Shown one piece after another: positions 25,236-33,492 of a stretch of DNA of 57,385 bases. The first letter of the stretch is position 1; every line of letters starts with the position of its first letter. The DNA is from JAGQUL01 sp039811765 (GTDB taxonomy: Bacteria; Actinomycetota; Thermoleophilia; Gaiellales; SKUG01), in the NCBI GenBank assembly GCA_039811765.1, contig JBDHZF010000002.1, positions 1-57,385 of the forward strand, read 5' to 3'. Both the position numbers and the translations under genes were made by a program. The notes below the pieces were generated by a model. That model was given only the letters and a program-made list of their open reading frames with translations. It was not told the DNA's origin and did no database searches.

Positions 25236-25478
25236 ATGGAGACGGTGGGAGCATTCGAGGCGAAAACGCACCTCGCGGCGTTGCTCGATCGGGTCGAGCG
25301 CGGGGAGCGACTGACGATCACGCGGCGTGGGCGGCCAGTGGCGATGCTGGTGCCTGCGTCGAACACGAACCCAAGCGAGTCGGCACGCCTTGTGGAACGC
25401 ATGCGCGAGCGCGCGGCACGGCGCGCGCCGCTCGGGATGGACGTCAAGCAGCTCATCGAGGAAGGGCGGCGATTTTGA
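25236..25478 (+). CDS. Phd/YefM-family antitoxin
   Basis: An 80-residue antitoxin: VGAFEAKTHLAALLDRVERG and LTITRRGRPVAMLVP form the DNA-binding dimer fold, and the basic/acidic C-terminal helix would wrap the toxin. The ATG at 25236 has GGAGG six bases before it. It overlaps the toxin gene and presumably autoregulates the pair. No operator is obvious in the 87-bp divergent gap to ribE. Confidence 0.85.
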   Translation: METVGAFEAKTHLAALLDRVERGERLTITRRGRPVAMLVPASNTNPSESARLVERMRERAARRAPLGMDVKQLIEEGRRF

Positions 25479-25891
25479 TCTCGTTCGTGCTCGATGCATC
25501 GGTCGCGCTCGCATGGTGTTTCCCGGACGAGGGAACCGAGGCGGGCTGGAAACTGCTCGAACGAGCCAAGAGCGACGGCGCGATCGTTCCGAGCCACTGG
25601 GCACTCGAGATGTCCAGCGCGCTGCTCGCAGGCGAGCGCCGCGAGCGGATCCGACGAGACGAGGCCACGGACTTCATTGCCGATCTCGACACCGCGCAGA
25701 TCGAGATGGACACGCTCACACACGTCAGAGCCTGTCACGAAACCCTCGAACTCGCACGCGAGCACGGGCTGTCGAGCTATGACGCCGCCTACGTGGAACT
25801 CGCGCGCAGACGCAGCATTCCGCTCGCGACGCGCGATCGTCGGCTCGCTGCGGCCGCGCGCGCGGCGGGCGTGGAAACCATCGAGCCGTAG
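25475..25891 (+). CDS. VapC-family PIN-domain toxin (ribonuclease)
   Basis: A 138-residue PIN-domain protein. The four acidic metal ligands are D7 (FVLDAS), E45 (WALEMSSAL), D103 (SSYDAAYVELA) and D121 (LATRDRRLAA). Such toxins cleave specific tRNA or rRNA sites; the target is unknown. The TTG start overlaps the antitoxin stop. It lies inside the patch that splits the riboflavin genes. Its 3' end is ten bases from the end of the decayed LtrA gene. Confidence 0.88.
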   Translation: MISFVLDASVALAWCFPDEGTEAGWKLLERAKSDGAIVPSHWALEMSSALLAGERRERIRRDEATDFIADLDTAQIEMDTLTHVRACHETLELAREHGLSSYDAAYVELARRRSIPLATRDRRLAAAARAAGVETIEP

Positions 25892-25900
25892 GACGTTGTA

Positions 25901-26698
25901 CTACGCGGCGACCGTGCGCTGCAGCCGCCGCTCGCGCGTTTCGACGACGCCCACGAGCAGTGTCGGCGCGGCGAACATCACGAGAAGCACCCACTGCAGG
26001 TCGAGGCCAACCGAGGCGCACTACACAGCGATGCCGAGCACGATGATCACGAACAGGCCGTATCGTTCGGCGATGTGGTGCGGATGCCACGGGGTCATGC
26101 CGGCACGCTCGGCGATGCGCGGCACCATCAGCTCCCCCACCACGCCGATTGCGAACCCGACGAGCGCTGCTGCGTCGCTCCAGCCGCCAAACGCGATCGT
26201 CAGCACCCCCCAGTAGACCTGCATCACCATGATCCCGAGCGCATAGCGTCGGCAGGTGGTGCGATGGTTGGGATCCTCGCGGGCCGCGCGCAGCCACTGC
26301 GTGACGAGCGCGGTGCGCATGATGCAGTAGCCGATCACTTGGACCGTGCCGAGCCCTTGCCCGGATTCGGCGATGCCGATCGCCATCACCACCACGCCGA
26401 TCATCTGCACCATCGTGAGCAGGCGGAAGGGGACGTCGTCCGTGTCGTAGGCCGACGCGAACCACGTGAAGTTCATCCACGCCCACCAGATCGCGAAGAA
26501 GCCCGTGGCGAAGTGGACGAGTCCGTCCGCCACGTGATGGGCGGCGATGTCGTGGTGCAAGTTGCGCGCGGCGAACGCCACGGCGACGACGAAGGCGAGG
26601 TCGAAGAACAGCTCGAGCTGACTCGCCACGCGGTGCTGTTCGGCGCCGCGTCCGGTCATGCGGCGGCGCTTGGTGATGCGGATCCCGTGCTCGTTCAT
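25901..26698 (-). pseudogene. ltrA: LtrA family (low-temperature-requirement A) membrane protein, internally deleted
   Basis: The first 225 residues are good LtrA sequence: VASQLELFFDLAFVVAVAF, then HHIAERYGLFVIIVLG, which in intact relatives continues into GES. Here it reads LGIAV and a TAG stop at 26021. In the same frame after the stop, 39 codons encode a plausible LtrA-like final helix (LQWVLLVMFAAPTLLVGVVE) and a second stop at 25901. Intact LtrA proteins are about 370-400 residues, so a block of roughly 120 codons has been lost. An alternative is an expressed truncated protein. Confidence 0.75.
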
Positions 26699-26723
26699 GC
26701 ACGGATCCTGACGAGCAGGGCGG

Positions 26724-26924
26724 CTACGCCACGTCGGCGTGCGAGTCCGGGAGCGCCGGCGCTTGGAACGCCGGTGAATCTTCCACCGGCACCGCAGCAG
26801 GCTCGGCCGTGGTCGCGGCGAGTTCGTCGGCTGCGTCGAGGCCCGCTCGATCGGCGAAGATCGCGACCACGAACAGCAACACGAAGGACGTGAGCGTGAT
26901 GAGTGCGAGCGTGAGGTCTTCCAT
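26724..26924 (-). CDS. Small single-pass membrane peptide
   Basis: A 66-residue peptide: MEDLTLALITLTSFVLLFVV enters one helix, followed by an Ala/Glu/Pro-rich tail. GAAGGACC precedes the ATG. It lies 25 bp upstream of the decayed LtrA gene on the same strand and may once have been co-transcribed with it. No family recognised. Confidence 0.55.
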   Translation of the reverse strand: MEDLTLALITLTSFVLLFVVAIFADRAGLDAADELAATTAEPAAVPVEDSPAFQAPALPDSHADVA

Positions 26925-27780
26925 CGCGATGGTCCTTCGTCCGGGCTGACGGCACGACAACCCGAATGGTGGATCGGACGCCGCGAAGGGGTTGTCCCAC
27001 GCAACACCTTCGATCAAACCGCCGTCGGGCGGCCAATGCTCGGCCACGTCGCGCATGCCGATATGCGCGTTCGACCCTCGCCTACACGCCGTGAATCTGC
27101 TGACCACCTAGTCGACAGCCACCACCACCTACCGCCGAATACCTGATTTTGCAGGCATTTTCCTACTACCTAGGTGCGTCCTCGGTGAGATAGGTAATTC
27201 CACCGACTCGGTAGACGGCACGCCGTGGGACAGTGATCTTGCAAGGCAGCGAGGAACCAACCGCCCGGAGCGTCGGGATCACACGGAAGGGAAACCGCGA
27301 GCGCCGCCCGTGCCACGGAAGGCACCGGATCCGCCAGGTCCGGGGGATGGTCGCCGCCAGGCGGAGGTGTACTTCGCTGCCAAGCGCCGGATTCGCAACC
27401 GGGATCTTCGATCGAGGGGGACGCCGCCTCGCGATCAACACGAAGATCACAGCCACCGGAGCGAGTGCGAACCGACATACCGCTCTACCAGCACGACGCT
27501 GCTGAGCGGGAGCTTTTCGACAACGCGAACGTCTACACACCGCCACGATCCGTCCCACGTCCCAAACGCAAGACTTCGTGGCAATCACAGCCAGGTCCGT
27601 CCATCCGTCCCACACCGGAAACGACCTGGCACCAGCGGCCCCGACCCCGCCCGCCGTCCAACGGGCACAGCGGTCGGGGCCGCAATTTCTTCTTCGCACA
27701 TCGATGAAACAGATGCGGCGCGGAGCGCGATGAACCGGTTGGACTGGCCGAATGGCCAAGATGGGACGACGGGACGAATC
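26925..27780. other. 856-bp gap without a recognised gene
   Basis: Visibly less GC-rich than its flanks, especially 27100-27280 and 27440-27620. Open frames exist on both strands but none has convincing composition or homology; one minus-strand frame (ending 27166) includes a short hydrophobic stretch (ALAPVAVIFVLIA) followed by basic sequence. A hairpin with arms AATACCTG and CAGGCATT at about 27138-27159 is followed by TTTT on the plus strand, and ACCTAGGT lies at about 27167. This is probably decayed or imported DNA. Confidence 0.5.
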
Positions 27781-28374
27781 ATGAACATTGCAGCACGACT
27801 TGGATTGGTCGCCGCAGGCGCTGCCGTGGGTGGCGGCGCGATGTATGCGATGCATGCCTCCGTAGCCAAGGTTTGGGAGAACCGACAACAGGACATCGCC
27901 GCGCGCAGCGACACCGCGCAGGCCGAGTGGGACGCGTTCAGGAATGAGGCGGAAACGCAGTTCCCCGGCTTAGAGCTGAATTCGCGCGAGGATCACGCAC
28001 GGTTCGACGCGTTTCTGAAGCAGCATCCGGCACCGTCATGGATCACTGTCCAGCACGAGGGTTACACGCGCGCGCACTTGTCCACGCACGGGTTCTTGCC
28101 GAGCGGTTTGCAACGACCGATCGGCGAGGAAGTCGCGTACCCGGTCGGATTCGGCGGGATGTTCGCGCTCGGCGGCGCGGGATACGCGATCATGGAGCTC
28201 GCACGGCCGAGCGCCAAGACGCTCGCAGGCAAGATCGGCGCCACAGCCGGGGCCGCGGCGATCGCGGCGCTTGGCGTCGGCATGGTGCTCGGCGGCCTGC
28301 AAGTCGGCAAGTTCAAGGAGACCGCGTACGCGCACTCCGACACGATCGTTGCCGGCGTGAACGTGTACCGCTGA
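27781..28374 (+). CDS. Hypothetical membrane protein
   Basis: A 197-residue protein from ATG 27781 (an in-frame ATG at 27730 is possible). It has an N-terminal hydrophobic segment (LGLVAAGAAVGGGAMYAM), a charged segment of about 100 residues containing NRQQDIAARSD, then two Gly/Ala-rich helices (VGFGGMFALGGAGYAIMEL and IGATAGAAAIAALGVGMVLG). No family recognised. It is convergent with ribD and belongs to the accessory patch. Confidence 0.6.
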   Translation: MNIAARLGLVAAGAAVGGGAMYAMHASVAKVWENRQQDIAARSDTAQAEWDAFRNEAETQFPGLELNSREDHARFDAFLKQHPAPSWITVQHEGYTRAHLSTHGFLPSGLQRPIGEEVAYPVGFGGMFALGGAGYAIMELARPSAKTLAGKIGATAGAAAIAALGVGMVLGGLQVGKFKETAYAHSDTIVAGVNVYR

Positions 28375-28399
28375 CGCTCGGCTCGCTCGCGACGATGGC

Positions 28400-29590
28400 T
28401 CAGTCGGCGGTCGCGCCGGGAAACGCCCACGCCGGATGCAGGATCGCGTGATGGTGCGCGTCCTCGCCGCTGGCATGGGCGGGTGAGGACAACGCAAGCT
28501 GCGCGAGCGGATGGTCGAGTTCGAGGCCAGGTTGGTCTTCGGGCGCGTCGAACGGCGCGACGAACGCGTGGAATGCGTCGAGCAGCTCCGCGTCGTGGAA
28601 TCCGGCGAGCAGGGTCGGCCCGGATTCGCAGAGCACATCGTTGATGCCGTGTTCGGCGAGGCGTGCGAGCGTCCAGCCGCCGATGCAGGGATCGCCGGGG
28701 CCGCATTCGGGAGCGCGCCACACCTCCGCGCCAGCTGCCTCGAGCGCGAGCTGCGGATCGAGCGGCGCGTCGTGCGCGCACACGACGAGCACTGGCGCGG
28801 CATCGATGGTGCGTACGAGCTGCGAATCGAGCGGCGTGCGCAGACGGCGATCGAAAACGATGCGCGTGGGTGGCACGGGCGTTCGGTCGACGAGCACACC
28901 GCGCACGGTGAGCAGCGGGTCGTCGGCGAGCACGGTGCCGATGCCCACGAGCACCGCGCCCGATCCGGCGCGCAGGTACTGCACGTGTTCGCGGCTGGTC
29001 TCGCCGCTGATCCAGCGACGGTTCGGATCGCCGGTCGCGAAGCGACCGTTGCGCGTCATCGCCCACTTCGCGGTGAGGTAGGCGCGTCCGCGCAAGTGCA
29101 CGGAGTGGAACCCGGCGTTCTGTTGCAGCGCGCGGCGTTCGATATCGATCGGCGCGCGTGCCACGTCGATGCCCGCGGCGCGAAGCTTCGCCGGGCCGAT
29201 CCCGGCAGTGACGGTGTTCGCGTCGCTGGATGCATAGACGACGCGGCGAACGCCGTGCTCGATGATCGCGTCGGTGCACGGCGGCGTGGAGCCATGGTGG
29301 CTGCATGGTTCGAGCGACACGTAGAGCGTGGCGTGCTCGGGCACGGGATGAGTCAAGTCGTCGAGCAGCGCGCGTTCGGCGTGGGCCGCGCCTTTGCGAA
29401 CGTGGTGGCCGGTGCCGATCACGGCGCCGTCGGGCAGCGCGAGCACGGCGCCGACGACGGGATTCGGTCGCGCGCCGGGGCGGCCGAGTTCCGCAAGTTC
29501 GATGGCGCGTTCGAGCATCGCGCGGTCAATCGAGTCATTGGTACGAGGCACCGACGCGGCGCCGACGCAGTCGAACGCGTCGCCGTTCAC
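28400..29590 (-). CDS. ribD: RibD, bifunctional deaminase/reductase
   Basis: A protein of about 396 residues with both riboflavin steps: an N-terminal zinc deaminase (H70-A-E72, C96 and C105 in EPCSHHGSTPPC) and a C-terminal NADPH reductase (TAKWAMTRNGRFATG, RAGSGAVLVGIGTVLADDP, CESGPTLLAGF). The GTG at 29590 overlaps the rsmB stop (GTGA) and has GGAGG at seven bases; a GTG at 29551 is an alternative. It is the last gene of def-fmt-rsmB-ribD. The other rib genes follow after a 3.3-kb interruption. Confidence 0.93.
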   Translation of the reverse strand: MNGDAFDCVGAASVPRTNDSIDRAMLERAIELAELGRPGARPNPVVGAVLALPDGAVIGTGHHVRKGAAHAERALLDDLTHPVPEHATLYVSLEPCSHHGSTPPCTDAIIEHGVRRVVYASSDANTVTAGIGPAKLRAAGIDVARAPIDIERRALQQNAGFHSVHLRGRAYLTAKWAMTRNGRFATGDPNRRWISGETSREHVQYLRAGSGAVLVGIGTVLADDPLLTVRGVLVDRTPVPPTRIVFDRRLRTPLDSQLVRTIDAAPVLVVCAHDAPLDPQLALEAAGAEVWRAPECGPGDPCIGGWTLARLAEHGINDVLCESGPTLLAGFHDAELLDAFHAFVAPFDAPEDQPGLELDHPLAQLALSSPAHASGEDAHHHAILHPAWAFPGATAD

Positions 29591-30876
29591 GCGGATGCCT
29601 CCGCGTCGCGGCGCATGCGCGCGATGAAGAAGCCGTCCGCGCCTTTGCTCGGCCACGTGCGCTGCACCGACTCGACGGTCAATCCGGGCGGCAGATGCTC
29701 GATGATCGACTCGTCCTCCGCGGCGAGAATCGAGCAGGTGGAATAGACGAGCACGCCGCCGGGTCGTACGAGCGTCGCCGCGGTCGCGAGCAGTCGACGC
29801 TGCAACTCGACCAGCTCGTCGATGCCCTCCTCCGTGCGCTTCCAGCGCGCGTCCGGGCGAGCTGCGAGCACGCCGGTTCCCGAGCACGGCGCGTCGAGCA
29901 GCACACGGTCGAACGGATTAGTCTCGTCGAGCATGTCGAGCGTGAGGGTGGTCGCGTCCGCCTGCACGACGCACAGCCGATCGGCCACGCCGACTCGCGT
30001 GGCGAGCGCACGGATCGAATCGGCGCGATGCTCGTGCAGCTCCACGGCGACGAGCGCGCCGTCTGGTCCGACGAGCTGCGCCGCATGCGTGGCTTTGCCG
30101 CCGGGCGCGGCGCACATGTCGAGCACGCGCTCGCCAGGTTGCGGATCGAGCGTGCGCACGACGAGTTGCGAGGCAAGCGACTGTGGCACGAGTTCGCCTC
30201 GATCGATGCGATCGGCCAGGTGCGCCGTGCTTCCGCCGACGACGATCGATTCGCCGGTCGTGGTGTCGCGGAACGCCGCCGGGTGCGGTTCGTTCATCGC
30301 GCGTAGTTCGGCGATCGCGTCGTCGCCCATGTCGGCACGCAGGCGATGAACGAGCCACTCGGGCATCGACACGAGCGTGGCGATGTCGGAGTCCTTGGTC
30401 GGATCGAGCGCATCGAGGATCAATTCGCCGTCGACCTGCGCACGACGCAAGATCGCGTTCGTGAACGCCACAGCGCGCTCGCCGACCACGCCGCGCACGA
30501 TTTCCACTGCCTGGTCGACTGCGGCGTGCGCGCTCTCGGCTCGCAGCTCGAGCAGTTCGTAGCAGCCGAGACGAAGCGCATGGAGCACTGGCGGATCGAG
30601 CTTGTGCAGCGGCCGCTTGCCGAGCGTGGCGATCACATGGTCGACGCGTTTGGCTTGCTGGACCGTGCCGTACGCCAGCCGCTGTGCGAAGGCTCGCTCG
30701 CGCGGATCGTCGTCGAGCTCGAGCTGCTGCACCACGCCGGCGAATGCGCGATCGGTCCACGCGTCCTCGTCGAACGTGCGACGGATCGTGAGCCACGCTG
30801 CCCAGCGTGCGCGAGTCACCTTGGAGGGTCGACGCAGGCGACGCTGGTTGCGGGTTCGCTGCGACGGGATCGCCAT
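29587..30876 (-). CDS. rsmB: RsmB-family 16S rRNA (cytosine-5)-methyltransferase
   Basis: A 429-residue enzyme. Residues of about 30-150 form the NusB-like RNA-binding domain; the SAM-dependent catalytic domain follows with CAAPGGKATHAA and two Cys, C331 in DAPCSGTG (catalytic release) and C381 in YSTCS (nucleophile). It methylates a cytosine in 16S rRNA, C967 in E. coli numbering by family analogy. ATG overlaps the fmt stop (ATGA). Confidence 0.92.
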   Translation of the reverse strand: MAIPSQRTRNQRRLRRPSKVTRARWAAWLTIRRTFDEDAWTDRAFAGVVQQLELDDDPRERAFAQRLAYGTVQQAKRVDHVIATLGKRPLHKLDPPVLHALRLGCYELLELRAESAHAAVDQAVEIVRGVVGERAVAFTNAILRRAQVDGELILDALDPTKDSDIATLVSMPEWLVHRLRADMGDDAIAELRAMNEPHPAAFRDTTTGESIVVGGSTAHLADRIDRGELVPQSLASQLVVRTLDPQPGERVLDMCAAPGGKATHAAQLVGPDGALVAVELHEHRADSIRALATRVGVADRLCVVQADATTLTLDMLDETNPFDRVLLDAPCSGTGVLAARPDARWKRTEEGIDELVELQRRLLATAATLVRPGGVLVYSTCSILAAEDESIIEHLPPGLTVESVQRTWPSKGADGFFIARMRRDAEASA

Positions 30877-31847
30877 CAGGTCCTCGCGGGGCGTTGCTCC
30901 GGGGCAGTAGCCCGCTCGAGCGGCACGCGCAAACCGCGCAGCCAGTCGCCAGCCGCCATGCGACGCTTTCCGGGCGGTTGCAACTCGAGCACGTCGAGCG
31001 CGCGGTCAGCGGCGCCGATCAGCAGCCGTTCGGAGTCGTGCCAGATCGCGCCGGGCTTCCCTGCCACGGGAGCGTCGGCGGTGGCGATCCGCGTTCTCCA
31101 GATGCCGAGTCGCTGGCCGTCCACCTCGAGCCACGCGCCGACGTGCGGGCTGAGCGCGCGGATTCGATCGTGCAGTTCGCGCGCCGGGCGGGCCGGGTCG
31201 AGCATGCGATCCTCGGCCGCGATCTTGTGCGCGTACGTTGCGCCCTCCGCCGGTTGCTCGGTGAACTCGAGCGTGCCAGCGTCCGCGCGTTCGAGCGCGT
31301 CGAACAGGATTCGCGCACCGGCGGCTTCGAGCTCGGCGAACACCTCGCCCGCGTCCTCGTCCACCGTGATCGGCACTTGGGCGCGCAGGGCGATCGGGCC
31401 CGTGTCGAGCCCCGCCTCCATGCGCATGATGTCCACGCCGGTGATGGTTGCGCCGTCCATGATCGCGCGCTCGATCGGCGCGGCGCCACGGTACTTGGGC
31501 AGGATCGAGCCGTGCACGTTCAGCATCAGAAAGTCGCTGAGCAGCGGCTCGCGCACCATCTGACCGAACGCGGCGACGACGAACGTGGTGACGCCAAGGT
31601 CGCGGTAGAGCTCGAGCAGCTCCGGCTCGTGCATGCGCTCTGGCTGCACCAGGCGCACGCCACGATCCTTCGCGAGCTGGGCGACTGGCGGGCTCGCGAG
31701 CTGCTTGCCGCGCCCCTTCGGACGATCCGGCTGGCTGACGACGAGCACGAGGTCGTTTCGCCCGGGCCGGCCGTCGCCTGGGCCGTCGAGCAACGCGCGC
31801 AGCATGGCTGCGCCGAACGGCGCTGTGCCGGCGAAGGCGATCGCCAT
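30876..31847 (-). CDS. fmt: Fmt, methionyl-tRNA formyltransferase
   Basis: A 323-residue enzyme that formylates initiator Met-tRNA. The catalytic triad is N110, H112 and D148 in LNVHGSILPKYRGAAPI and LDTG. A C-terminal OB-like tRNA-binding domain follows (about 210-310). It is one base downstream of def and overlaps rsmB, a compact translation-initiation operon. Confidence 0.95.
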   Translation of the reverse strand: MAIAFAGTAPFGAAMLRALLDGPGDGRPGRNDLVLVVSQPDRPKGRGKQLASPPVAQLAKDRGVRLVQPERMHEPELLELYRDLGVTTFVVAAFGQMVREPLLSDFLMLNVHGSILPKYRGAAPIERAIMDGATITGVDIMRMEAGLDTGPIALRAQVPITVDEDAGEVFAELEAAGARILFDALERADAGTLEFTEQPAEGATYAHKIAAEDRMLDPARPARELHDRIRALSPHVGAWLEVDGQRLGIWRTRIATADAPVAGKPGAIWHDSERLLIGAADRALDVLELQPPGKRRMAAGDWLRGLRVPLERATAPEQRPART

Positions 31848-31848
31848 G

Positions 31849-32436
31849 TCAGGGCTTGGGCCGGAGTCGACCCATCGCCTCGGCGCGGGCGGCTGGATCC
31901 TCGACGCGATCGATCATCAGCACGCCGTCGAGATGGTCGATCTCGTGCTGGAACACGCGCGCGTAGTAGTCGTCGAGCTCCCACTCGCGATCCTCGCCGG
32001 ACGGCGTCTTCGCGGCGACCTTCACGGAGATCGAGCGGCGCACGGGCACGCGCACGTCGTCGCCGAGCGAGAGGCAGCCTTCGACGTCGATGTCAGTCTC
32101 GTCGCTGCGCCACGTGATCTGCGGGTTCACGACCGCCTCGGCGGGGCCTTCGTCGGGCTGGAACGTGAACATGCGAAGGCGCAGGCCGAGCTGCGGCGCG
32201 GCGAGTCCCACGCCGTACGCGTCGCCCATGATGCTGGTCATGCGCTCCACGAGCGCGGCGAGTTCGTCGTCGAAGTCCACGACGTCGCTGGTGGGCGCGC
32301 GCAGCACCGGATCCGGATACTGGCGCACGTGACGCAGCGCCATCTGGCGACGCTGCTCGACGGCGGGCGGCAATCGATCGTCGTCATGCTCGGATTCGCT
32401 GCTGTTCTTGCGGCGCTTGGTGGCGGAAGTTTCCAT
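31849..32436 (-). CDS. def: Def, peptide deformylase
   Basis: A 195-residue metalloenzyme removing the formyl group from nascent peptides. All three motifs are intact: GVGLAAPQ (75-82), EGCLSL (119-124) and QHEIDHLDG (163-171). The first 32 residues are a charged extension not needed for the fold; an ATG at 32343 (MALRHVRQYPDP) would give a standard-length enzyme. No clear ribosome site distinguishes the two starts. Confidence 0.95.
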   Translation of the reverse strand: METSATKRRKNSSESEHDDDRLPPAVEQRRQMALRHVRQYPDPVLRAPTSDVVDFDDELAALVERMTSIMGDAYGVGLAAPQLGLRLRMFTFQPDEGPAEAVVNPQITWRSDETDIDVEGCLSLGDDVRVPVRRSISVKVAAKTPSGEDREWELDDYYARVFQHEIDHLDGVLMIDRVEDPAARAEAMGRLRPKP

Positions 32437-32511
32437 GTTGGAAGGCTAGCAGCTTCCCCTGCCGCATCCACGGCCGCTCGCGCGCGTGCGGCGAGTGCCG
32501 TCCCGCGCACT

Positions 32512-32618
32512 GTTGCCGGCAAACCCGCGTCGAACACGGATCCACCGGCACAAGACGCGTACACGCCACGACCTCTGCCGACAAACCCATGCCAAACACG
32601 GATCTGACGGCACAAGAC
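32512..32618 (+). repeat. Two direct copies of family-2 stem-loop element
   Basis: The copies at 32512-32556 and 32575-32618 share TGCCGGCAAACCC, AACACGGAT and CGGCACAAGAC, with TGCCG/CGGCA arms. The near-perfect palindrome at 22488-22533 is a third member. They occupy most of the 246-bp divergent gap between def and the methyltransferase gene; no gene is seen there, and any promoters must lie outside or within the elements. Confidence 0.82.
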
Positions 32619-32682
32619 GGGCGTGACGGGTTCGAATCGCGGGCAGGTGGGGCGACCGCGCACTCCGGGTACGGCTCGCAGC

Positions 32683-33468
32683 ATGGAACTCAGCGAGCAT
32701 GCGGTGCGCAATCGCGCGCAATGGAACGAATGGGCGAGCGACTTCGTGCCGAGCGCGGAACACAACTGGGCCACGCCCGACGTAACGTGGGGCGTATGGG
32801 ACATCCCCGAACGCGACGCGGGGCTGTTCGGCGACGCAGGCATCGAGCAGTGGGCTGGCACAGACGTGATCGAGCTCGGTTGCGGCGCGGGATACGTCTC
32901 CAGCTGGCTAGCGCGAGCGGGCGCTCGCGTGATGGGGATCGACGTCAGCGACGAGCAGCTCGCCACCGCGCGCAGGCTGCACGAGCAGCATCTCGACGAA
33001 CTCGCAGGTTCGATCGAGTGGATTCAGGCCAGTGCCGAGGCCGTTCCATTGCCCGACGCGTCGTTCGACTTGGCGATCAGCGAGTACGGCGCATGCCTGT
33101 GGTGCGATCCGCAGTTGTGGGTGCCGGAAGCCGCGCGATTGCTTCGCCCTGGCGGGCAACTCGTCTTTCTGACCAACGGCGTGCTGCAGGTGCTATGCAT
33201 GGACGAACCAGGCCTCGCCACGACCCGCGAACTGCACCGGCCGCTGTTCGGCATGCACCGGATGGAGTGGGACGATGACGATGGCGTCGAGTTTCACCTG
33301 TCGCACGGCGAGTGGATCCGACTGCTGGGCGAGCACGGATTGCAGGTGGAGCGACTGATCGAGCTGCGCGCGCCGGAGGATGCCGGACCGGTTCGGTGGC
33401 AACACGCGAACGCGGAGTGGTCGCGCAGTTGGCCGTTCGAGGAGGCGTGGGTGACGCGGCGAGCATAG
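32683..33468 (+). CDS. Class I SAM-dependent methyltransferase
   Basis: A 261-residue methyltransferase. Motif I VIELGCGAGYVSSWLA is near 65, the acidic loop is MGIDVSDEQL near 88, and motif IV/post-motif regions read FDLAISEYGACLWCDP and LLRPGGQLVFLTNG. The start at 32683 gives MELSEHAVRNRAQWNEWASD, typical for the group. Substrate unknown. It is divergent from def and convergent with priA. Confidence 0.85.
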   Translation: MELSEHAVRNRAQWNEWASDFVPSAEHNWATPDVTWGVWDIPERDAGLFGDAGIEQWAGTDVIELGCGAGYVSSWLARAGARVMGIDVSDEQLATARRLHEQHLDELAGSIEWIQASAEAVPLPDASFDLAISEYGACLWCDPQLWVPEAARLLRPGGQLVFLTNGVLQVLCMDEPGLATTRELHRPLFGMHRMEWDDDDGVEFHLSHGEWIRLLGEHGLQVERLIELRAPEDAGPVRWQHANAEWSRSWPFEEAWVTRRA

Positions 33469-33492
33469 GTGTGTCGCTGATTGCGCGCAGCG

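Noticed and set aside
27166..27888. Minus-strand gene in the low-GC gap
   Set aside because: The 240-codon frame has no recognisable domain, and its upstream part is antisense to the better-supported gene at 27781. It is recorded only as part of the gap.
32560..32645. Possible tRNA because of GGGTTCGAATCGCGGG
   Set aside because: The T-loop-like string has no matching stem and no acceptor, D or anticodon arms; the area is family-2 stem-loops.
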